Below, piece after piece: positions 7,401-12,244 of a stretch of 12,244 bases of DNA. Source of the DNA: CAZKDV01 sp964551645 (GTDB taxonomy: Bacteria > Bacteroidota > Bacteroidia > Bacteroidales > DTU049); assembly GCA_964551645.1 (NCBI GenBank), contig CAZKDV010000074.1, positions 1 to 12,244 of the forward strand, written 5' to 3'. A model generated the notes under the pieces. That model did not search any database. It was not told the DNA's origin and saw only the letters and a list, made by a program, of their open reading frames with translations. The translations under genes and the position numbers were made by a program. Within the stretch, counting starts at the first letter, position 1. Each line of letters starts with the position of its first letter.

Positions 7401-10400
7401 TAAGTTATCCAGAAATAATTTACTCCGGGAATCAATTTTTGAGTACCTTCAACTTTATTCGAACCACTTGGATTTAATATAGTTGCTCCAAATTGTGTAG
7501 TACTTGAAAAAGTAGCACTTGAACCAGTATAGAATACTTTTGCAGAAGTCATGTTAGCATTACTAGTAGAGCCATTTGTATTAAATGTTAATGATTCTAA
7601 ATTTAATTCCGGATCTGTACCTGTGCCCGTAACTATCTGAACTCTGATAATTGGCTGATTAGTTGTAGCAATCGCAACATCACCTGTTTGTTGTATTGTT
7701 GTACTTGAAACATAAACCATCGGACCATCAGCAGTTGTAAATGAACCTGTAACAGCTGGCAACATATAGCAGTAATCATCTTCATAATAAGTATATGCTG
7801 CATAGTGATAAGTAGTATTTGGAATTAAGTTGGTAATTTTGACAGAATCAATATCTGAAGAATGTATAACATAATTAGCTGTTCCAAGTTGTTGTCCACT
7901 ACCAAATACACTATTTGCTGTGTAAGGAGTTGTTAATACTGGAACTACATTAACTGCAGAACCTTCTTTTAGTAAAACAAAGCTAGCATCTCCTCCACCT
8001 GCTATCCATGACAAATCAGCACTTTCATAAGTAATATTCTTCGCTTGAACATTAGATAATTGTGTTGTCGGAGGGAAACAATACGGAATAAAGAAACTAC
8101 CAGTATCCGGTGGTGTCAAATAACAATCGGTTGACGAATTATAACTATATATTGCATAATGATATTTAGTATTAACCGGTAAATCAGTAACTGTAACATT
8201 ATCTCCATCTCCTTTATATACTGCTCTTGCACCTGTTGTTCCAATTTGAGCTCCTAAAGGCCATACAGAGTTTGCATTATAATTTATTGTCTGAGACGGA
8301 TGAGTTGAAATCGGATTGCCTGCTCGCACAAATACAATAACTCCACCATCACCATCACCATTTTCCGTCCATAAAATATCTATAGAGCCAGGCATTGCAT
8401 TTTCCGTATATGAACCGCCAGCTTGTGTTGTTGGTGGAAAACATAATGGAATATCAACACTTCCTGATAATTGTGATAAATTATAGCAAGTTTCGGAATC
8501 ATTATATTCGAAAATTGCAAAATGATATGTAACTCCTGGTGTTAAGTTAGTAACAGGCACAGTTACTTGACCTGAGCCAGACCCTATTTCACTATATACA
8601 ACATAATTTCCTGTTCCTATTTGATCTCCTTGACCAAAAGAAGAATTTGCCGTATAGGTATTACCAGAAGTTGGATTTCCGTTAACTACACTACCTGCCT
8701 TAGCCAAAACAATTACACCACCATCTCCGTTTCCTCTATCAAATGTAACATTTACAGAAGTTGTGGTTAATGAATTGTAACTAAAATTACTTGCTTGAAT
8801 ATTTGGGAAATCACATGGCGATGCAAGTGTAATTGAAAAATCACGATATTCAATATATCTTCCTATATTGTATAATCCACCATCACAAGCATTACTCTCT
8901 GACGAATATGAGTTCCCCATTCCTATTCGCAATCTATGCAAACCAGCAGGGGCTGTAGTAGGAATTGTAAATGTTGTTGTTGCAGGAGAAGCTGTCGTAC
9001 TTAAAATCATTTCTCCAGTAGCTAATATACCATCATTATTCCAATCAATCCATACTCTTATTCTTTGAGATGTGCCTCCGTTTTTATTTATTGTCAAAGA
9101 GTATGTCTCACCAGGAATTAGCGGGGCTGCAGGTCCATCATAATTATTTGCTGATAAATTGTAATAAGTACTATAACCACATGAACCACCCGGATAGCTA
9201 AAGTAATTATTTCCTGACTTAGTTATATTAACACTACCAATAGAAGCACTCGTATAATTTAAATCTCCACATTGACCATCAGAATTACTTCCAGGATTAC
9301 AATAAGTTAAATTAATTAACCTATTTCCTGCTGGAGCAGTTACTGTTGGAGTGTAAGTTCCGTAATTGAAAATTAAGTCAGTACACTCAGCATCTACAAC
9401 ATTGCCTAAAATAGCATCAGAAGCAATATCATACGCCAGCCAGAAATAACTCGTTCCGCTAGATAGTTCAATATCTCCATTAACAATAAATGTTCCCGAA
9501 GGTGCATTATAGTCAACTCCAAATTGGGTATCTGTAGCAAATGTAGTAGAAGATCCCGTATAATAAACTTTAGCCTTTGCAATATCAGTAGCACTTGTAC
9601 TACCATTGGTGTTAAACTTCAAACCTTCCAATTTTAATGCGGGAGTACCAGCGCCAAGTACTATTTGTATTCTCAGTATTCTTTCGGATGTACTACCAGG
9701 AGCCACAACTGTAGTAAGCGCCTGTGTTACTGTGCTTGAAGTATATGTCATACCTGTATTTGCAAGCACAAAATAACCCAAACTTGGAGAAACCAATGAA
9801 GCAGTGGCAGTTATTGCCGGTACAGAATAACTACCGCCTATACTTTCATAAACTCCATTAATTGTATCAGATTGAGCAATACGATTATTTAATCCTATAT
9901 CTTGCTCAGTAATTTTAATATTGCCACTAATTACAAATTCCGTTGTCGGTTTTACCAACCAATATTTATTTGTGTCAATCATCATTAAGCCTTGTCCTGG
10001 TGTTCCCTCACAATCAACATCAAATACTTCTGCAACAATGGTTCCCAGTTCAGAAGTTCTTAAATTAAGAAGTTCTACTTGATTATAATATCCTTTACCT
10101 ATTGGAAATCTGTATGTATTTGAACCACTAGAAATTAATGGGATATTTCTTGCTAAAGGACCATTTACATAAGAAGATGCAGAACCTGTAGCAATTGCAG
10201 CTACGGCAGTATTGGTTATAGTTAAGATGTTAGTTGAAGTAGTGTTAATCAATCCATTTGTTAGTGTTAAAGTTCCTGACACATTAATTGGTTCACCCAA
10301 AGTTATACCAGCCACATTGTCAACTGCTAAGCCATTAATAACATCATCCTGTAAATTTCCTAAAGTAACTGTTTGAGAACTACTACCGGTAAAAGCAATT

Positions 10401-12244
10401 GTTGAACCTGAAGCATTTCCAACAATTAAACCATCATTATTTATAGCATTTAAAATATTAATTCTCCTTCCTGCAAGATTTAAAATAGCATCATTATTAA
10501 TAACTAAATCTTTAATAAAAAATGCTGTTGGATTGCTACCAATAACTACACCTGATGTAGTTGGAACACCTGAGTTAAATGTATTGGCAATAGTAAGATT
10601 ATTAATATAAGTTTCCTTAATTGTACCTGCAATCGTAAGTGTTTGAAGAAGATTAGTACTATTTAACTCAATAGTTGAACCGGAAGCATTAGCTATTAAT
10701 ACTCCTGAATTACTAAATGGAGTTGCTCCTTGTATATACAAAGTTTTTCCGTTAAGATCAAGCTCTGAACCAGAAGCAGTAATCACTTGAGTTTGAACAG
10801 AGGTTGTACCAATTAATTTTTTATTTGCTGCACCTGCAACAGCTAAATACCCATAATTAGGAATATTAGATATTTCTTGGTCAGCCAATGCGTTAAAATT
10901 AACTTTACTCAAGGGTTCAAACACATATTCATTAAAGTCAGGCATTGGATTATTACTTTCATTTGTAATAGTATAATTTGCACTATTTGCCAAATAAAAA
11001 GCACCTAAACCTGTTCCTGTTACCTTATAACTACCATCAGCCAATGTACCACTAGCTGTTATAATTTTTATGCTATTAACTTCTATGTCAGAAGATAGAG
11101 TTTTAACTACATTTCCACTAATTAACAAAACACCGTAAACATCAGGAATTGTAGGAATAGTGTGAGCAGATGTTCCTGCATACTCAATAATACTATTGGG
11201 TTGTAATGAAAAGTTCACAAAGTTAGTTGGAAACCACGAAGTAGATGTTCTGCTTGTCTTATATGTTGCCCCATCTGCAACATAAAATGTTCCTATAGAA
11301 TTTCCTGTAACAACTACGCCATTATCAAACATTATTCCGTTCAACACAGAAACATCTCCATTTATAGTACATGTAGAAATAGCACCTGTGGCTGTAGTTT
11401 GATTAGCACAATCCCAAATAACATTTCCAAAAGGTCCTGCATGCCAAGTAGGATTAGTCGTTTCAAGTCCGGTAATAATTAAATTAGAGTTATCATGCCA
11501 AGAAGCTATCGGAATTACACCTCCGTTCATTGCATGAGTATATGTTCCTCCATCTGCAAAATTCAAAGTAGCTATAGTTGCAGTAACTATACCACCATTA
11601 TTTATAATATTACCACCATTTGCAATACTTACTAATGTTGTTCCAATTGTACTTGTTGTAAATGTATTATTTAAAGTACCATTATTGTTTATAACCAAGT
11701 TACCTGCAATATTTGCAGTTTGATTTGCATTTGTTGTAATATTAAGCGTAAGTTGAACAGTACCCCCAAGTTGCAAGTCAGAACCAGCAGCAATAGTTAA
11801 ATTTTGAGAACTTGAAGGTCCTGCAATAGATAATATTTTTGCAGTACCAACTTGCCCTTCAAGAGTAATATTTGTTTCATTTGAAACAATAACTTTCCCA
11901 ACAGACTGCGTAGGTACATTGTTAGCAATTGATGAACCACCTTTGCTAAATGAAAGCACATCATTAGTTTGTGGTGAAACCCTTGCAGGCAGCCAGTTGA
12001 ATGGATCTTGGAAGTCGTAAGAGCCACCATCAGTTGCTTGCCATACAAATATGGTTTCTGAATTAAATCTACCCGTAAAATCATTATTGTGTAGAGGTGA
12101 TGTTACTTTAGTAAGACCTGTAGCAGAAATTGAAGGAGATGAAATTGTTGACACATATTGTGTCCATAATGAGCCATCCCAACGGTTAAGTTTTAGTGTT
12201 GCAGCAGTTCCAACAAGGTCAGAAGGAGCAGTTGTTGAATATGT
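4190..12244 (-). CDS. giant multidomain cell-surface protein with T9SS C-terminal sorting domain (5' end beyond the window)
   Basis: At least 2684 codons are open, from the right edge of the window down to TAG at 4190-4192. A GTG at 12154 is not a credible start: the frame continues upstream for 30 more codons to 12244 with no stop and with protein-like sequence (LNRWDGSLWTQY). The true start and the signal peptide therefore lie outside. The protein is Asn-, Thr-, Ser- and Gly-rich and built from extracellular beta modules. Their order is W/NW module, beta-helix-like repeats, BNR_assoc_N-like, GEVED, three FnIII-like, BNR_assoc_N-like, beta-sandwich, Ig-like, two FnIII-like, W/NW module, GW-rich region and type A T9SS CTD. 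Export through the outer membrane by T9SS and attachment to the cell surface, or release, follow from the CTD. No protease, glycosidase or other catalytic motif was recognised, so adhesion or surface-layer function is inferred. The gene is convergent with the ricT-gldH-ponA operon and ends at a strong terminator; its promoter is not in the window. Confidence 0.92.
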   Translation of the reverse strand, partial: TYSTTAPSDLVGTAATLKLNRWDGSLWTQYVSTISSPSISATGLTKVTSPLHNNDFTGRFNSETIFVWQATDGGSYDFQDPFNWLPARVSPQTNDVLSFSKGGSSIANNVPTQSVGKVIVSNETNITLEGQVGTAKILSIAGPSSSQNLTIAAGSDLQLGGTVQLTLNITTNANQTANIAGNLVINNNGTLNNTFTTSTIGTTLVSIANGGNIINNGGIVTATIATLNFADGGTYTHAMNGGVIPIASWHDNSNLIITGLETTNPTWHAGPFGNVIWDCANQTTATGAISTCTINGDVSVLNGIMFDNGVVVTGNSIGTFYVADGATYKTSRTSTSWFPTNFVNFSLQPNSIIEYAGTSAHTIPTIPDVYGVLLISGNVVKTLSSDIEVNSIKIITASGTLADGSYKVTGTGLGAFYLANSANYTITNESNNPMPDFNEYVFEPLSKVNFNALADQEISNIPNYGYLAVAGAANKKLIGTTSVQTQVITASGSELDLNGKTLYIQGATPFSNSGVLIANASGSTIELNSTNLLQTLTIAGTIKETYINNLTIANTFNSGVPTTSGVVIGSNPTAFFIKDLVINNDAILNLAGRRINILNAINNDGLIVGNASGSTIAFTGSSSQTVTLGNLQDDVINGLAVDNVAGITLGEPINVSGTLTLTNGLINTTSTNILTITNTAVAAIATGSASSYVNGPLARNIPLISSGSNTYRFPIGKGYYNQVELLNLRTSELGTIVAEVFDVDCEGTPGQGLMMIDTNKYWLVKPTTEFVISGNIKITEQDIGLNNRIAQSDTINGVYESIGGSYSVPAITATASLVSPSLGYFVLANTGMTYTSSTVTQALTTVVAPGSTSERILRIQIVLGAGTPALKLEGLKFNTNGSTSATDIAKAKVYYTGSSTTFATDTQFGVDYNAPSGTFIVNGDIELSSGTSYFWLAYDIASDAILGNVVDAECTDLIFNYGTYTPTVTAPAGNRLINLTYCNPGSNSDGQCGDLNYTSASIGSVNITKSGNNYFSYPGGSCGYSTYYNLSANNYDGPAAPLIPGETYSLTINKNGGTSQRIRVWIDWNNDGILATGEMILSTTASPATTTFTIPTTAPAGLHRLRIGMGNSYSSESNACDGGLYNIGRYIEYRDFSITLASPCDFPNIQASNFSYNSLTTTSVNVTFDRGNGDGGVIVLAKAGSVVNGNPTSGNTYTANSSFGQGDQIGTGNYVVYSEIGSGSGQVTVPVTNLTPGVTYHFAIFEYNDSETCYNLSQLSGSVDIPLCFPPTTQAGGSYTENAMPGSIDILWTENGDGDGGVIVFVRAGNPISTHPSQTINYNANSVWPLGAQIGTTGARAVYKGDGDNVTVTDLPVNTKYHYAIYSYNSSTDCYLTPPDTGSFFIPYCFPPTTQLSNVQAKNITYESADLSWIAGGGDASFVLLKEGSAVNVVPVLTTPYTANSVFGSGQQLGTANYVIHSSDIDSVKITNLIPNTTYHYAAYTYYEDDYCYMLPAVTGSFTTADGPMVYVSSTTIQQTGDVAIATTNQPIIRVQIVTGTGTDPELNLESLTFNTNGSTSNANMTSAKVFYTGSSATFSSTTQFGATILNPSGSNKVEGTQKLIPGVNYFWITYDIAIGATVGHKVDAECTEVNVGVAYTPSVTAPAGSRTIVGLGSLSCAYVGSNINTSGYSSIAGSGATQIASGSSLDDQQYPNISFPSGFKFEFDGVEYEEFGVNVNGFIWFGDYIPSSGNTYNPISTTLPFDGVISAFGADLWAKTGLSSSPSTPQINTKLTGTAPNRVFTIEWAGFVVYPTAQGGMYEANRIDFQIKLYEKGGSKSNHIEFWYRDQYPFFVSASQSGQVGLRGTTNTDFNNRKANAGSWANSTAGTSNTATCQINTSSAYLGSNYLGFRFVPNNVGAPIVTPSPIAENVCPETFVELSNPTYSVDKQWYKDNLVVENATNPIFNATESGTYLLVVSNGSGCSRVSTPVEVTIIPCLECVDVISPAHLSIDNELNIVLEWTALDSVDHYNVYFDTVNPPNYATSTVTTSYLPYIANYNTTYYWRINSVVDGVETGDCAVSSFKTKSLDCPVVIAPENNAIDIDIDQVLYWEAMSGNVWYSVYFGTENPPPLVVLTTDSLYANTYNPGELDLNTTYYWKVVPHTLASSVDNCEVHVFTTIVNTSILDLVWTGAVNSEWNNANNWEPKVVPTSTNNVTIPSDYANPPIVNANKNTPARTNNMIINLAAKLTIDPDMALTIHGDLTNSGTIHIRSVQDPAETIHYAKDGSLIVLGNRSEGNNYKIDRYFSGSFWHMISSPITSAKASVFSNLWLREYDESQNAWGAFVTNLSTPLTVGKGFIVWSYDVTDTRTFTGTINHGSIPMSVQYTANPILGPHQRGWNLVGNPYPSAVEWANEAAWNKTNIAKTLYVYSAAKGNYLTWNPSVGGQAGTVLAMGQGFFVQASSSNPALTIYPEARVHHSVTFRNELANSIQIDVKGNNYSDHNIVVVIPDASIDYDFDYDAVKLSGLAEAPQLYTLKKDAPLAVNAVQSEENIVGMTLYLEVGVAAEYELTYAHTLIGDNILILDKITSQIIRKGETYRFVATPTDRTDRFEFVDESTILSADIYIVPTLPVWADNNFLYIGNLDNEILKTIEIYDILGAKVLLSSSYVTDLNILQSGVYNVKVYTDKQIKNVKVVVN
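5636..5728 (-). repeat. W/NW-type module, C-terminal copy
   Basis: Begins VWTGAVNSEWNNANNWEP and continues V-V-P-T-S-T-N-N-V-T-I-P, the more canonical form of the module also seen near the right edge (11945-12046). It opens the pre-terminal region, which continues through SFWHMISSPIT (about 5330-5370), GKGFIVWSYD and GWNLVGNPYPSAVEW (about 5055-5105). This is a block commonly found just before T9SS sorting domains. Confidence 0.65.
5755..6300 (-). repeat. pair of FnIII-like repeats with YYWRI/YYWKV strands
   Basis: Two units of about 90 residues (6035-6300 and 5755-6035). Both have Cys-x-x-V-I-[SA]-P near the start, a central LEW/LYW strand, a [HY]-x-V-Y-F-[DG]-T-[VE]-N-P-P strand, and T-T-Y-Y-W-[RK]-[IV] followed by C and F-[KT]-T. 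They are closer to each other than to the FnIII-like trio at 7728-8820, so they are a separate duplication. Confidence 0.7.
6300..6544 (-). other. Ig-like domain
   Basis: About 80 residues with the pattern ENVCPETFVELSNP ... QWYKDNLVV ... ATESGTYLLVVSNGSGCSR. It shows the paired Cys, the central Trp (QWYKD) and the G-T-Y-x-[VL] strand of PKD/Ig-like modules that are frequent just before the terminal region of Bacteroidota adhesins. Confidence 0.65.
6545..7275 (-). other. beta-sandwich domain of a type common in T9SS substrates
   Basis: About 240 residues from LSCAYVGSNI to YLGFRFVPNN. The features are a DDQQYPNISFPSGFKFEFDG start, VNVNGFIWFG, a FDGVISAFGADLW segment, VFTIEWAGF, IDFQIKLYEKG and IEFWYRD. 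This is the strand pattern of a jelly-roll-like domain seen in many Bacteroidota secreted proteins (the form G-F-x-F-x-[FY]-x-G ... V-x-x-N-G). I can name no specific ligand or enzyme activity. Confidence 0.55.
7285..7720 (-). repeat. BNR_assoc_N-like module, copy 2
   Basis: Second copy of the module at 9310-9755, with IIRVQIV, LESLTFNTNGSTS, AKVFYTGSSATF, TQFG, NYFWITYDIA, VDAECT and VTAPAGSRTI. The loops between these blocks differ clearly, and the third-base positions have diverged, so the duplication is old or both copies were acquired as modules. Confidence 0.7.
7728..8820 (-). repeat. three tandem FnIII-like repeats
   Basis: Three units of about 120 residues each, at roughly 8442-8820, 8080-8442 and 7728-8080. 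Each has the plan [CF]-x-P-x-x-Q-A...W/F-x-x-G-[ND]-G-D-G-G-V-I-V-x-x-[RK]-x-G...Y-x-A-N-S-x-[FW]-G-x-G...[YV]-H-[FY]-A-I/A-[FY]-x-Y-N. Units 1 and 2 carry GNGDGGVIVLAKAG and NGDGDGGVIVFVRAG. Unit 3 has the divergent AGGGDASFVLLKEG. Each has a Cys just after the HYA-x-Y strand (ETCYN, TDCYL, DYCYM), and units 1 and 2 close with a second one (DIPLC, FIPYC). These are extracellular spacer or binding modules of the fibronectin type III class. Confidence 0.7.
8825..9304 (-). other. GEVED domain
   Basis: About 160 residues beginning YCNPGSNSDGQCGDLNYTS and ending IEYRDFSITL. It contains the signature IRVWIDWNNDGIL, which has a D-x-N-x-D-G loop suited to calcium binding, then the GE-containing segment, and LRIGMG in place of the usual LR-[VI]-x-x. 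GEVED domains are common non-catalytic modules of secreted Bacteroidota and gammaproteobacterial proteins. Several Cys residues in the domain could form disulfides. The Ca2+ role is inferred from the loop pattern. Confidence 0.75.
9310..9755 (-). repeat. BNR_assoc_N-like module, copy 1
   Basis: About 147 residues resembling the domain found at the N-terminus of some BNR-repeat neuraminidases. Landmarks in order are ILRIQIV, LEGLKFNTNGSTS, AKVYYTGSSTTF, TQFG, SYFWLAYDIA, VDAECT and VTAPAGNRLI. The second copy at 7285-7720 keeps nearly every landmark. No BNR propeller (S-x-D-x-G-x-x-W boxes) follows in this protein, so sialidase activity should not be inferred. Confidence 0.7.
9930..11944 (-). 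repeat. long beta-helix-like repeat region of the surface protein
   Basis: About 670 residues of short Asn/Gly/Thr-rich strands, of the kind expected for a right-handed parallel beta-helix. Recurrent units of the form ASGST-[IL]-x-[FL]-x(n)-Q-T-[LV]-T-[IL]-x(n)-I-N-[NG]-L appear at about 10610-10700 (NASGSTIELN) and 10330-10435 (NASGSTIAFTG), with a related ASGSELDLNG at about 10755-10790. The region closes with YVNGPLARNIP (about 10140-10172), FPIGKG (about 10090-10110) and NKYWLVKP (about 9945-9972). These are typical closing motifs of such modules in Bacteroidota. The fold is inferred from the pattern. Confidence 0.6.
11945..12046 (-). repeat. W/NW-type module, N-terminal copy
   Basis: The segment begins VWQATDGGSYDFQDPFNW and continues with P-x(5)-P-x-T-N-D-V-L-S-F. 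It matches the plan V-W-x(n)-[WF]-x(n)-N-W-x(n)-V-x-P-x-x-x-x-x-V-x-[IF], which opens beta-helical regions in many Bacteroidota surface proteins. A second copy lies at 5636-5728. The stretch just upstream (12047-12244), with RWDGSLWTQY and a following FTGRF, resembles the closing part of a preceding unit, so the protein probably has more repeats beyond the window. Confidence 0.6.

Noticed and set aside
7285..9755. Sialidase (neuraminidase) function for the surface protein
   Set aside because: Only the associated N-terminal-type module is present. I found no Asp-box repeats and none of the catalytic Arg/Tyr/Glu context of sialidases.
11797..12084. 95-codon alternative frame on the minus strand
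   Set aside because: It overlaps the main frame of the giant protein, whose module motifs are clear here. The alternative reading is Leu/Gln/Lys-rich with no domain pattern.
12152..12154. GTG as the start codon of the large minus-strand gene
   Set aside because: The frame stays open for 30 further codons to the window edge, and those codons encode a plausible protein segment (RWDGSLWTQY). There is no signal peptide after the GTG, although a T9SS substrate needs one.
4190..12244. CRISPR array or tandem DNA repeat array
   Set aside because: The repetitive look comes from degenerate protein modules of 90-150 residues. There are no short identical direct repeats with regular spacers.

Overview
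The window looks like chromosomal DNA of a member of the Bacteroidota (Bacteroidetes). Base composition is AT-rich. The genes have no clear Shine-Dalgarno sequences, and one upstream box matches the TAnnTTTG promoter element of the phylum. The plus strand carries gldH, a gene restricted to this phylum. The minus strand encodes a very large surface protein whose last ~70 residues look like a type IX secretion (T9SS) sorting domain.

Plus strand, 1-4064: a short tail of an upstream gene (probably holB, DNA polymerase III delta prime; ends at 53) is followed by a compact three-gene cluster. It consists of a PSP1/RicT-family protein with two C-x4-CC motifs (145-1251), the lipoprotein GldH (1254-1718) and a class A penicillin-binding protein, PBP1A (1725-4064). 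Gaps of 2 bp and 6 bp indicate co-transcription. The cluster links a putative Fe-S regulatory protein, an envelope lipoprotein needed for gliding in flavobacteria, and peptidoglycan synthesis.

Convergent junction, 4065-4189: no gene. It holds a perfect 14-bp inverted repeat with an 8-nt loop. The T-tract follows only when the site is read on the minus strand, so it serves mainly as the terminator of the large minus-strand gene.

Minus strand, 12244-4190: one open reading frame of at least 2684 codons runs off the right edge of the window. It is a mosaic of extracellular beta-rich modules. In N-to-C order these are: the end of an upstream unit, a W/NW-type module, a long beta-helix-like repeat region, a BNR_assoc_N-like module, a GEVED domain, three FnIII-like repeats, a second BNR_assoc_N-like module, a beta-sandwich domain, an Ig-like domain, two more FnIII-like repeats, a second W/NW-type module, a GW-rich pre-terminal region, and a type A T9SS C-terminal domain. 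No catalytic module is visible, so adhesion or a surface-structural role is the best guess.

I see no RNA genes, CRISPR array, insertion sequence, or clear undescribed multigene system. The main points of interest are the architecture of the giant protein and the conserved cysteines of the RicT-like protein.
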